64,000 bases of DNA from Thalassoroseus pseudoceratinae (lineage in GTDB: Bacteria > Planctomycetota > Planctomycetia > Planctomycetales > Planctomycetaceae), in contig NZ_JAALXT010000003.1 of NCBI RefSeq assembly GCF_011634775.1, forward strand, positions 682,001 through 746,000, read 5' to 3'. Below the pieces are notes generated by a model. That model did no database searches. It was not told where the DNA came from and saw only the letters and a program-made list of their open reading frames with translations. The position numbers were made by a program, and so were the translations under genes. The number at the start of each line of letters is the position of its first letter. Position 1 is the stretch's first letter. Positions 1-8,305 of the stretch are shown one piece after another.

Positions 1-62
1 GCCTGCTGACCTTCGCGGAACTTTCAAGCATCGGAGAAGGAGAAGTGATCGGCGAATTCTAA
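1..62 (+). CDS. DUF1559 family protein, C-terminal end (partial)
   Basis: Only the last codons are inside the window. The frame that stops with TAA at 60-62 reads LLTFAELSSIGEGEVIGEF. That ending matches the C-termini of the complete DUF1559 proteins of this window, which end in [16 protein letters not shown] and GNEVLQDF. DUF1559 proteins are prepilin-like secreted proteins, found in many copies in planctomycetes, with an N-terminal type II/IV methylation helix. The N-terminus lies outside, so the assignment rests on the tail alone. Confidence 0.6.
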   Translation, partial: LLTFAELSSIGEGEVIGEF

Positions 63-144
63 CTGCTCAGTGTCCTTACTGTTTTCACGTTTGGGGCCGT
101 TCTGTGGTCGAGATGCTTGTGAGTATGTCGGAAAGGTTTGTACC

Positions 145-468
145 ATGTTTGTATGGAAAGAATGCCGAAATTTGAGGGCGTTGGTGGTTGGGGTTCTGCT
201 TCTCCTGTCGGCAAGCGGTTGTGGCTACGGGGAGGTCGGCCCGGAAACCTACGAGTACGCGATGGCCTTGTACTCGGTTTGCAATTCCCGCGATGCACAG
301 CGACTTCAGTCGTTTACCGAGCAATTCGAACAGGCTCAAGCCGACGGTAAAGTGAGTGCCAATGAGGGCAAGGTTCTCGGACAGATTGTGAAGCTGGCGC
401 AAGCCGGTCAATGGGATGATGCGACTGCAGACGCTCGTGCCCTTCTCGATGCACAAGTCAAGCGTTGA
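145..468 (+). CDS. small secreted lipoprotein, unknown function
   Basis: The ATG at 145 is preceded by GGAAAGG. The product of about 107 residues has a basic N-terminus, a hydrophobic helix and a lipobox (LSASGC) at about residue 25, so it is probably lipidated and exported. The mature part is short, helical and rich in Gln, Ala and Asp; no known domain is recognised. An upstream in-frame ATG at 70 would add 25 residues before the signal and has no ribosome site. It lies 125 bp upstream of the Pup-like gene on the same strand, so co-transcription is possible but not shown. Confidence 0.7.
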   Translation: MFVWKECRNLRALVVGVLLLLSASGCGYGEVGPETYEYAMALYSVCNSRDAQRLQSFTEQFEQAQADGKVSANEGKVLGQIVKLAQAGQWDDATADARALLDAQVKR

Positions 469-593
469 GTCCGCTGATTCGGGAGTTCGATTGCGGTCGG
501 TGATTTTTAAAAACCAGCCTGTTGCCTGTCGTCATCGGCGCCGGTACAATGGGTGAAAATTTCATTCAAACTCGTGATCCATGAGGAAACCCC

Positions 594-776
594 ATGGCTG
601 AGCAACAAAGCCCGACATACAACTCGCAAACCGAACAATCGCAAAACGCAACACCGATTGCGGTACCGGTTGAAACGGTTCCGTTGACGTCTGTGTTGGC
701 TTCGATCGTCCGTGACAGCAAGAAATCGGCGGCCAACTACTTGAGCCAAGTCCACGTTCCGCATGGTGGTGAGTGA
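594..776 (+). CDS. Pup/UBact-like protein modifier
   Basis: This 60-residue protein has no sign of a globular fold: the first half is Gln/Ser/Thr/Pro-rich and the C-terminal half is helix-prone, with YLSQVHVPHGGE at the end. A C-terminal Gly-Gly-Glu (or Gln) is the signature of Pup and of UBact, the Pup-like tags of Gram-negative bacteria, which a PafA-type ligase joins to substrate lysines through the terminal glutamate. A ligase homologue follows after 84 bp on the same strand. The tag ends in Glu, so no Dop-type deamidation would be needed. GAGGAA lies 5 bases before the ATG. The main doubt is the short length and weak overall similarity to actinobacterial Pup; context and the C-terminus carry the call. 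Confidence 0.72.
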   Translation: MAEQQSPTYNSQTEQSQNATPIAVPVETVPLTSVLASIVRDSKKSAANYLSQVHVPHGGE

Positions 777-860
777 ATCCCAATCAACTCGACCGCGTCT
801 ACGGCGGTCATGAGTTGTATCAACTGAGTTCTCCTTGTTGGGATCTCCGCCGAGAATTCT

Positions 861-2546
861 ATGCTGGATCGACTGGCCGGATTGGAAACGGAGTACGCAA
901 TTCGTTTTGATCCGGACGTCCCATCCGTCCAACGCCCCGTTGACTACCGGCTATATGAAGCTGTGATCGCCGCTTTGCGGAACCAAGTTCTCACAGTAAG
1001 TGCCGGTGAGTTGAAAGAGGGCGTTTTCTTAGGCACGGGTGGTGCGGTTTGGTTTGAGCGGGTGCGGTTTACCGGTGGCTTCGGGTTAGTCGAAGGTAGT
1101 ACCCCCGAATGTCGCGGCCCGCGTGAACTGCTGCAATACCAACGTGGCCAGGATGAACTGCTGGCAACCGCTTGCCGAGATGCAGACGTTCCCGGCGCTT
1201 TAACGCTCATCAAGAATGATCGCGACAGCCAGGGAAATGTCTACGGTGCTCAAGAGAACTACGAGATTTCAATTGGGTCCCCTCGGACTCTACTCGCTTG
1301 GCGTATTGGTTTAACGCTCCTCTTTCCGTTTTTGCTCCTGGGGTGGGTCGGCTACGGACTCATTTGGATCGGGATCTTTCTTTACGTGATCCTGGCTGGG
1401 TTAGGTTACTTCTTTCTCCAATTCTTTCTTCCTGGGCATTGGCGTGAGCCAGTGTTGCGGGTGATGTTGGGGGAAGAGTTCACCAAGAAAGATGTTTCCG
1501 CTTACGCCTGCCCGGTTCCCACGTGGCTTGAAGTCGTCGTTCCCAATGTGATTCGTGTGGTGACAGCTCCGTTTGCCACCGGTCTGTATCTCTTGGTGCA
1601 CTGGACCGCCGGCCGATCGGTTCGTCAGCGGTTGACTCCATTCCTAATTACGCGACCGTTATTTGGCGGAGCAGGATTGGTGAGCGATGGAGAATTCCGA
1701 CTCTCCGACAAAGCCGACGCGATGAATTGTCAACTCGGATACAACGGAATGATCTTCGATCGTCCGATTTTCAGCATCGGCCATCTCTTCAAACCCGTTG
1801 TGTTCAGCAATTGGTCGTCGCCGCGAGAATATCTTCGGCTCTTTGAGCCCAGGCAACGGCTGCAAATCTGCATTGGTGATTCCAACATGGCTGAGGAGGC
1901 CGAGTACCTCCGTATTGCCACCACGATGCTTGTCCTCGATGCATTGGAGGCCGGCGCTGTTCCTGCGAACTTTCGGCTCAGTCGGCCGATTCACACGTTG
2001 CGACAGATTTGCGGTGACTTAGAGTTTCAGAAGAAATATCGCTTTGCCGGCGGTCGGCCACTGACCGCCATCGAGATTCAACGGGAATACCTTCGCGTCT
2101 GCCAAGACTATGTGGACAGTGCTGTGAATCCCCCTCCCGAGGCGAAAGCGGTGCTCAAGCGGTGGGAAGAAGTCTTGGACCTGTTGTTATCCGATCAGGA
2201 ACAACTCATCGGCCGACTAGATTGGGTCACGAAGCGTTACCTACTCAGTCAATCGGAACCGGACTCCGATCCTGACGTTCAGAAAAAAATCGACATTCGT
2301 TACCACGAACTTTCCACCGATGGATATTTCCAACAGCTCACGACGACAGGGCTTACGCGATCCATTCTCCAGACGGAAGAGATCGATCGAGCCACACGTT
2401 TGCCACCCCCGAATACGCCCGCAACCTTGCGGAGTCGATACATCCGAGAATTCTCGGTAGAAAACGTTGCTTTTCAGGTCAACTGGAACACCGTAACCGT
2501 CGGACGTGGTCCCAAGGCTCGCGTCATCGATCTCACGCGTGATTGA
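861..2546 (+). CDS. Pup-ligase family protein (PafA/Dop-like) with hydrophobic insertion
   Basis: The 561-residue protein belongs to the PafA/Dop branch of the carboxylate-amine ligases, which use ATP to form an isopeptide bond between the Pup C-terminal Glu and a substrate lysine. Family marks are GLETEYAIRF at 7-16, an NxYGAQENYE motif near 126-135, FLITRPLFGGAG near 261-272 and IGDSNMAE at 338-345. Between the QENY motif and FLITR there is a strongly hydrophobic stretch (about 143-193, enough for two membrane helices, plus a weaker one at 223-247). PafA and Dop are soluble proteins of about 450-500 residues, so this makes the enzyme longer and probably membrane-bound. The segment GLVEGSTPEC (75-84) stands where PafA has an Asp-containing DxGxHPE motif; the catalytic Asp is not obvious. 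It pairs with the tag gene just upstream. Confidence 0.85.
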   Translation: MLDRLAGLETEYAIRFDPDVPSVQRPVDYRLYEAVIAALRNQVLTVSAGELKEGVFLGTGGAVWFERVRFTGGFGLVEGSTPECRGPRELLQYQRGQDELLATACRDADVPGALTLIKNDRDSQGNVYGAQENYEISIGSPRTLLAWRIGLTLLFPFLLLGWVGYGLIWIGIFLYVILAGLGYFFLQFFLPGHWREPVLRVMLGEEFTKKDVSAYACPVPTWLEVVVPNVIRVVTAPFATGLYLLVHWTAGRSVRQRLTPFLITRPLFGGAGLVSDGEFRLSDKADAMNCQLGYNGMIFDRPIFSIGHLFKPVVFSNWSSPREYLRLFEPRQRLQICIGDSNMAEEAEYLRIATTMLVLDALEAGAVPANFRLSRPIHTLRQICGDLEFQKKYRFAGGRPLTAIEIQREYLRVCQDYVDSAVNPPPEAKAVLKRWEEVLDLLLSDQEQLIGRLDWVTKRYLLSQSEPDSDPDVQKKIDIRYHELSTDGYFQQLTTTGLTRSILQTEEIDRATRLPPPNTPATLRSRYIREFSVENVAFQVNWNTVTVGRGPKARVIDLTRD

Positions 2547-2641
2547 TGGAATCCGTTCGGTAATCGCCGGAAGGAGATTTGGCGAAGTCTGACGATCACG
2601 TGGAGCGACGATGTTTGGTCTTCGTAGATTCTGACTCGGTG

Positions 2642-4426
2642 TCAGTCATGAATTGGTAGTTTCCGGACGGTTGGTCGCGGTGGCGAAACACTTGGAGGCT
2701 GATCCCATTGGTCGGCGGGTGGTCGGACGAGGTTACGTCCAGATTCTTTCGCTTGGTAGAGTCCTGAGTCTGCTGCCGCAACCAGACTTTCCTCGCAAAC
2801 CGCATCGGTTGGGAACGAAGCGATGCCGATGCTCATGGTAATGCGGATGGGGGTTCGTCGGTACCAAATGGTTTCACGAGAGATCGCTTCGCGAATTTGT
2901 TCGGCGATCCGCTTCGCTCCGGAACATCCGACCCCATCCAAGATGATCGCCATTTCTTCGCCGCCATAGCGAGCGATGAAAGCGTTTTCGCCTGCTCTCA
3001 TCCGCGAGGTCTGATCGGAAAGAATCCGAGAGACAGCCCGTAAAACTTCGTCTCCGGCTTGATGTCCGTACGTGTCGTTGACGGTCTTGAAATGATCCAA
3101 GTCGCAGAGTAGCAGCGAAAACTCGTTGCCTTCCTCTTGTGCCGATTCAATCATCTCCCGAATCGCTTGATCAAAGAATCGGCGATTCGCCAGATCGGTC
3201 AAGCTGTCTCGGTTCGCATGACGTGCCATTTCCACGATGGTCTGCACCCGAACCAAAGTCTCTCCGAGATGGTTCGCTGACCAGGAGATGAGTTCCCGGT
3301 CATGTCGATTGAACGATTTGGAAGATTTCCCAAGGTGCGAAAGACAGAACGCCCCCACCCAACGATTCTTTTGAATCAGCGGGGCAAGCACGGCATTGCC
3401 GATGGTGGAGTTTTCACCGGCGTCGTTTCGGTTGACAAGAAGAACCTCGCGACGCCCATGATACGATGTAATCAATTCCCATTCGACTTGCTGATACGTG
3501 GTTCGCAGTTCTTGCGGGACATCCCCCCAAACACGCACCATCGGTTCTTGTTCACTCGAACCACCCGCCTCGCGGTTAGCTTGTTCAACATAAACCGTTC
3601 CAGCGTCGGCACGCACCATTCCACACAGTTTCGCCAGGAATGCTCCGACCATTTCAATTGGCGAATCATATTGCCGATCTGTCACGTTACGGAGTTCGAG
3701 CATCTCCCGAGTTAAGCGATACTGATCTTCTTTCTGTTCGAACGCATAGAAACGTTCGACATTGCCAGCGATGTTAGCCGCCAATCGGCTTGCCAGTTCA
3801 ATCTGTTGTTCTTTGGCGGCATCGGCTGGATACAGATTCGTTGTCAGCAGAATCCCGGTCAGTTCCGATTTCTGGCCGAGCCCGATGAGATAGAGATGCT
3901 TGACCTTCGTTTGGTCGCGAGTTGCAAGTCCTTGAAAAAGTCGAGTGGCTTCCAGTTCATCGCCCGTCAGGTGCAATACACAACCGGGGAAGAGCCGTTC
4001 GATTAGGCTTTCGTCAAAGACCAGACGATTCACAGATTCGCTCGACAGTTGATGATGTCGGCAAACGTGTCGCTCTGGCTCGTCGATTCGAACCAACGCT
4101 GCAAAGTCTCGGACATCGTCGCTCGCAAACCGCTTGAGAATCAAATCGAGCCCAGATCGGATCGTCGATTGTGAAACAAACTCGCAGAGCAACCGATTCT
4201 CCATTCGCGTCAGCTCATGCTCGGCTTGGATGTCACGCTGTTCGTCTCGCAGGGTCTTGAGTTCTTCGCTGTTGGTTCGGTATTCGCGGTTAGTCTGGGC
4301 AACGTAGTGGAGGTGAAGTATGTACTGGATCAGACAAATCAATGCTAAAACGACAACGAAACCACCATCGAGCATTCGTTCAAGAATGCCGGATAGATTC
4401 ACCGCGATCGCATGACAGACTAGCAT
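2642..4426 (-). CDS. GGDEF diguanylate cyclase with N-terminal membrane helix
   Basis: Makes cyclic di-GMP from two GTP. A single membrane helix (about residues 20-40) is followed by a coiled-coil-like stretch, two GAF-like sensory regions (roughly 75-205 and 225-375), and a C-terminal GGDEF domain starting at RDSLTDLANRRFF. The active-site loop is RYGGEEM, an accepted variant of GGDEF/GGEEF. The ATG at 4426 follows a GGGGGGAAA stretch; a GTG at 4441 would add five residues and has no ribosome site. It converges on the Pup-ligase gene. No EAL or HD-GYP domain is attached, so synthesis only is expected. Confidence 0.88.
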   Translation of the reverse strand: MLVCHAIAVNLSGILERMLDGGFVVVLALICLIQYILHLHYVAQTNREYRTNSEELKTLRDEQRDIQAEHELTRMENRLLCEFVSQSTIRSGLDLILKRFASDDVRDFAALVRIDEPERHVCRHHQLSSESVNRLVFDESLIERLFPGCVLHLTGDELEATRLFQGLATRDQTKVKHLYLIGLGQKSELTGILLTTNLYPADAAKEQQIELASRLAANIAGNVERFYAFEQKEDQYRLTREMLELRNVTDRQYDSPIEMVGAFLAKLCGMVRADAGTVYVEQANREAGGSSEQEPMVRVWGDVPQELRTTYQQVEWELITSYHGRREVLLVNRNDAGENSTIGNAVLAPLIQKNRWVGAFCLSHLGKSSKSFNRHDRELISWSANHLGETLVRVQTIVEMARHANRDSLTDLANRRFFDQAIREMIESAQEEGNEFSLLLCDLDHFKTVNDTYGHQAGDEVLRAVSRILSDQTSRMRAGENAFIARYGGEEMAIILDGVGCSGAKRIAEQIREAISRETIWYRRTPIRITMSIGIASFPTDAVCEESLVAAADSGLYQAKESGRNLVRPPADQWDQPPSVSPPRPTVRKLPIHD

Positions 4427-4770
4427 TTTCCCCCCAATCACATTGCCGAATCATCAAACTCAACTGGTTTGAGCATGAAAGGCACAGGGAACACTAGCAT
4501 GGAAATTGTTACATGTTCGCGATTCCTAACGAAGCATTCCCAGCGTTTTGAAATTTTTTCCCTGCATAATCCGCATTCTCCGTAGAACCGGAAAATGCAA
4601 TGCATATGCAAGACGCTGGTCGGTTGAATCGAACCGTGATCTCGCGGATTTTGAACAGTTTCGGCGTGTGGTGAACGTTCGCAGTCTGTAGTGAGGACAA
4701 CAGAAAATGCCGGTGAGACCGCCTTCGGTCTCACCGGCATTCCACGAACAAATTGTGAGCCCCAACTCGA
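4427..4770. other. intergenic, terminator only
   Basis: Gap between the diguanylate cyclase and the C45-type hydrolase. Apart from the hairpin at 4706-4741 nothing is seen. Short reading frames here have no ribosome site and no recognisable product. Confidence 0.5.
4706..4741 (-). terminator. perfect 15-bp hairpin terminator
   Basis: Arms 4706-4720 and 4727-4741 are exactly complementary (core GCCGGTGAGACC) around a six-base loop. It lies 30 bp past the stop of the C45-type hydrolase on the minus strand and is followed on that strand by a T-rich ATTTTCTGTT, as in an intrinsic terminator. Confidence 0.8.
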
Positions 4771-6024
4771 CTAATTTTCAGCAATCGCAGGCTCAACCGT
4801 AGCGTCACCCACGGGCACATCCAGCAGGGCCTGCAATGCAATGGCGGCCATCGCTTCCTGGAACTTTAACAGCGTGTGGGCTGGCGGGGTTGTCTTTCGC
4901 CACTGCGACAATTGAACGGTTGTCCGATCGACGATTTCCTTTTCCGCCCGAATTGTGCGACTCCAAATCTGATTCAGATGACGAGTCTGCAGAATCTGTT
5001 CATTGTCTGACGCGTAGTTGGCCTGGCGGATCTCGTAGACCGCCGCACACAGGTGGTCCATCTTGATTTTTCGTTCTGCCAGTCGCTTGGAACGTGCCGT
5101 ATTGACCCAGAACGGGACAGCGACAGAGAACACTGGTTCTCCCAACATCGTCCACATTGTTGTCAGATCGCTGCTCTCACCATCCCGCACACCTTGAAAA
5201 ACGGCCGCAGAAACCGTGTTGAACCGGTTGATTGTCGAACGGGTATCGACCACCGGCATCAGCTTTCGATTCGGCGTGACGACATTAATGCCATCCGAAA
5301 GATCACGGCTGCAAGTCTCAAGGAAAAATCGGTAATCGATCGTTCCGGTCTGCTCGAGCTCCTGACGTAGCAATCGCTCAGCTCGCAGGTAACGATTGCC
5401 TGAGTAGACCTTTTCAAAACCACCCAGCTTGAGCGCCTTCGGTTTTGAGGCGGTCATGGAAAAATTCGAACGGACGATGAAACCCTCAGGAGCAGTCTGG
5501 GGATCGTTCGCATCAAATTTGGCGAAACTTCGGTGACCAGCTTCGTAGAGAACTGCCGCGCCTTCGGCATCGATCACGGCAAAGTTGGCTCGTGTTCGCC
5601 GACCAGATTGGTTGGTTCGATCAAGAAGCGTCTCAAAATCGGCCGCCGTGCGACAGGTCTGCAACGCCTGTTTCATAAACCGGCCGTTCCCGTAGCCCCG
5701 TGAACTACCACGAGGCAGGTCCTTGGAAAGCGAGTTCTCGATGCAAAAACCGGCCTCGTTCATTCCCATCCAAATTCGGTCGGAATCATGCTGATCCACA
5801 ACCGCGACGCATTGCAGTTCACCGTCATCGAAATAACGGACATCGTTCTCACGGGTGCTCGTGTCACGATTCTTCCATAACAGCGGACGTTGATCCGGAG
5901 TGACGCGGCCAGAAACCACGGCAATCGTGCAACCCATGCACCGTGTCTGGACAGAAAAAAACGCACAGACAAGACCGAGCATCCCAAGAATGGCATGAAC
6001 GCTCCCTCGATTCAGTTTTGCCAT
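4771..6024 (-). CDS. secreted C45-like Ntn hydrolase (acyl-coenzyme A:6-APA acyltransferase family)
   Basis: The 417-residue protein has a signal peptide (about 1-30) directly followed by Cys32 in MGCTIAVVSG. In C45/penicillin-V-acylase-type Ntn hydrolases a Cys exposed at the mature N-terminus is the nucleophile for amide hydrolysis or acyl transfer. LLWKNRDTS and WMGMNEAGFCIENS fit the conserved Asn/Arg substrate region, and NGRFMKQALQTCRTAADFETLL is the usual helix motif of this family. The natural substrate cannot be told. GGAGG lies just before the ATG, and a strong hairpin terminator follows the stop. Confidence 0.75.
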   Translation of the reverse strand: MAKLNRGSVHAILGMLGLVCAFFSVQTRCMGCTIAVVSGRVTPDQRPLLWKNRDTSTRENDVRYFDDGELQCVAVVDQHDSDRIWMGMNEAGFCIENSLSKDLPRGSSRGYGNGRFMKQALQTCRTAADFETLLDRTNQSGRRTRANFAVIDAEGAAVLYEAGHRSFAKFDANDPQTAPEGFIVRSNFSMTASKPKALKLGGFEKVYSGNRYLRAERLLRQELEQTGTIDYRFFLETCSRDLSDGINVVTPNRKLMPVVDTRSTINRFNTVSAAVFQGVRDGESSDLTTMWTMLGEPVFSVAVPFWVNTARSKRLAERKIKMDHLCAAVYEIRQANYASDNEQILQTRHLNQIWSRTIRAEKEIVDRTTVQLSQWRKTTPPAHTLLKFQEAMAAIALQALLDVPVGDATVEPAIAEN

Positions 6025-6369
6025 ATCGCCTCCCCAGTCGAATCATTCGAGTATTGAGAGTTAAGACCGATCTAGTATAAGCATATGCGATTTTGCAGGT
6101 TTTGCAAAAGCCCAAGTTGATCCGTCATCATGCCGTGATCAGCGAATCCCCGATCTTTAGAACCGGTTTCGACACCGAAGCCTGGCAGGTCGTCGGTATG
6201 GTTTTGGGTGTAAGTGGTTTTGTCAAAATAGGTTATGTGGTTTGCGTTTCATCGGGAGTGTTTGGTGCGGACGCCAGCGAATGAAGGTTTAACGGCAACT
6301 TTGAAAATTTTTCCGGAAAGGCGGTTTTTGGCTCAAGTGCGACGTCAGTTATGAAAGTCTCTGTTGAAG
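6025..6369. other. intergenic, nothing recognised
   Basis: 345 bp between two minus-strand genes. It probably holds the promoter of the C45-type hydrolase. No hairpin, repeat or plausible gene is seen; a 63-codon plus-strand frame here lacks a ribosome site. Confidence 0.4.
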
Positions 6370-8181
6370 TCAGAGATCGTTTTCAATCGAAGCAACTAAC
6401 GAAGGAGGCAGCCAACCGTCGTCCGTCCAACCGCGGTGTTTGTTATAATTGGTGATCAAATGCTGTAGGTGCGTACTTGAGAGCCGTGCACCGGCGCTTG
6501 CTCCATCTGGCAATTCGTCCTTGAGAAATCTGGGCGGGAGCGTGTCTTCGGCGGGCGTCCACCCCTGTCGGATATTGAAGAGTTTTTTCGCCGTGACGAT
6601 CCGACACGCGGTCTGTTTAAGTTCGTCAGCAGACATTCCCCAACCGGTGACGGGGCGTAGCAGCTTGCTCAACTCCTCGAACTGATTTTCGAACACACCT
6701 CGCAGGAATTTGCAGAGGATCAGAGAGTCCAAGACGGCGGCTTCGTTCTCCGTACGGATTGCCGGTTCCACAGCATCGGGACTGAGTTCAAGTCGATCGA
6801 CTTGTGTTGAGAAATCGACTTGGTACGCCCCCGATCGGTTGTGGTCAGCCCCCCGGGTTCCCACAGCAAAACCGAGTGCCATGGTTTGGAGCGCTCGCGG
6901 TTCGTATCCGGGAATCTCTAATCCTTTGACATGCGGAGCAAATTCGGCCGACTCCGGTCCGATCATTTCAGCCAACGCCCGCGTTCCCAACGCCAGTTGG
7001 GGACCGATTCCCTCGCCTCGACCAATTGCGCGGATCGCGGATAGAAGAGCATTTCCATTTCCGAAACGTAGGTCAGGAACGTCCCAAAGACCTCGCTCCG
7101 CACATTCCATCGCAAAGGCGATCGTTCCTCCGGTGCTGATCGTATCGAGACCGAAGTCATCACAAAGCCGCGATGCTTGCAATACCGTGTCCGGATCAGA
7201 GATCCCGCAGAGGGGCCCTAGGGCGAACAAGTTTTCGTACTCTAGACGAACTCCCGCCGCGTCGTCATCCTCACCGGGATTGTGATAAATGTGTTCACAG
7301 CCAATTGTGCAGGCGGCACAACTCGACTGAGTTTTTCGCCGCGACTCGTTGATGGTCTCGGGAGCCAAGCGATCGGATTCTGCAAACGAACCCGCTTGAA
7401 AATTCCGTGTTGGCAGGGTTCCCAACCGATTGAAGGTCAACAGATTCGCAACAGTGCCCAATTCCCGATACTTTGCGGTTGCGGGGCCGAACGATCGTCG
7501 GGACAGATCACGACTCAAACGAATCAACTCGTCGGGGTCGGCGTAGTTCGTCGTCAGATTCCCCCGTACACCAATTGCCTTCACCAGTTTTGAACCCATG
7601 ACCGCACCGAGACCGCCACGTCCCGCATGACGACCCTCGTTCGAAATGGTCGCGTATCGCACAAGATTCTCACCAGCCGGGCCAATGGCTGCGAACCGCC
7701 AACTAGAACCGAATCTGTCAATCAGCGACTTCTGGGTCTGGGGCAGAGTCTGCTGAAGAAACTCGGGTACCGGTTCAAACCGTATGTCATCAGACTCAAT
7801 TAAAACCGTTGTGAGTGACTCGGCTTGTCCGACAAGAACGAATGCATCGTAACCGGTCTTCTTAGCTGCAATCGCGAAGTGCGATGAAGAAAGGGAATCG
7901 TTGATCCTGTGGGTCAGGGGGGATTGAGCCAGAACTGCGAACTTCGCCGACGTTGTCAGAGGACTGCCAACAAGCGGGCTGAACACAAAGATCAATGGAG
8001 CGGCAGGTTCGAGCGGCGACTGTCCAACTCGCGATTCCCGTAACAACAACCAGGTGCCCAGACCGACACCACCAAGATAACGTCGAAGGATGCTCGGAGG
8101 GATCGCGACGGATTCTGTCGATTGGTCGGTTAGATCGATACGCAGATAGCGACCGTGATATCCATAAGGTGCTTTTGACAT
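6370..8181 (-). CDS. aldehyde:ferredoxin oxidoreductase (tungsten, AOR family)
   Basis: The 603-residue protein has the family layout. The N-terminal domain begins YHGRYLRIDLTDQS and includes RRYLGGVGLGTWLL. The cofactor region holds AGRGGLGAVMGSKLVKAI, and the iron-sulfur site is C288-x2-C291-x3-C295, with Cys490 (LILCKF) as the likely fourth ligand. AOR enzymes oxidise aldehydes to acids, or run in reverse, with a bis-molybdopterin tungsten cofactor and a [4Fe-4S] cluster, passing electrons to ferredoxin. No ferredoxin, MoaD-like or electron-transfer subunit is adjacent, so the partner is unknown. The substrate cannot be predicted. Confidence 0.92.
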   Translation of the reverse strand: MSKAPYGYHGRYLRIDLTDQSTESVAIPPSILRRYLGGVGLGTWLLLRESRVGQSPLEPAAPLIFVFSPLVGSPLTTSAKFAVLAQSPLTHRINDSLSSSHFAIAAKKTGYDAFVLVGQAESLTTVLIESDDIRFEPVPEFLQQTLPQTQKSLIDRFGSSWRFAAIGPAGENLVRYATISNEGRHAGRGGLGAVMGSKLVKAIGVRGNLTTNYADPDELIRLSRDLSRRSFGPATAKYRELGTVANLLTFNRLGTLPTRNFQAGSFAESDRLAPETINESRRKTQSSCAACTIGCEHIYHNPGEDDDAAGVRLEYENLFALGPLCGISDPDTVLQASRLCDDFGLDTISTGGTIAFAMECAERGLWDVPDLRFGNGNALLSAIRAIGRGEGIGPQLALGTRALAEMIGPESAEFAPHVKGLEIPGYEPRALQTMALGFAVGTRGADHNRSGAYQVDFSTQVDRLELSPDAVEPAIRTENEAAVLDSLILCKFLRGVFENQFEELSKLLRPVTGWGMSADELKQTACRIVTAKKLFNIRQGWTPAEDTLPPRFLKDELPDGASAGARLSSTHLQHLITNYNKHRGWTDDGWLPPSLVASIENDL

Positions 8182-8305
8182 ACCACAATTGTAGCAGAAT
8201 GAAGCTACAGTCGCTCAACCAAGCACGTTACAAGGTAAATTCGTCCCCGGAGATCGCCAGCGGCGGTACTATCTTGAAGAGTTGTAGACACTCGAAAGAC
8301 TTCAA

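Noticed and set aside
4438-4740. A 100-codon minus frame before the diguanylate cyclase
   Set aside because: It runs through the terminator of the upstream gene, has no ribosome site and no recognisable sequence.
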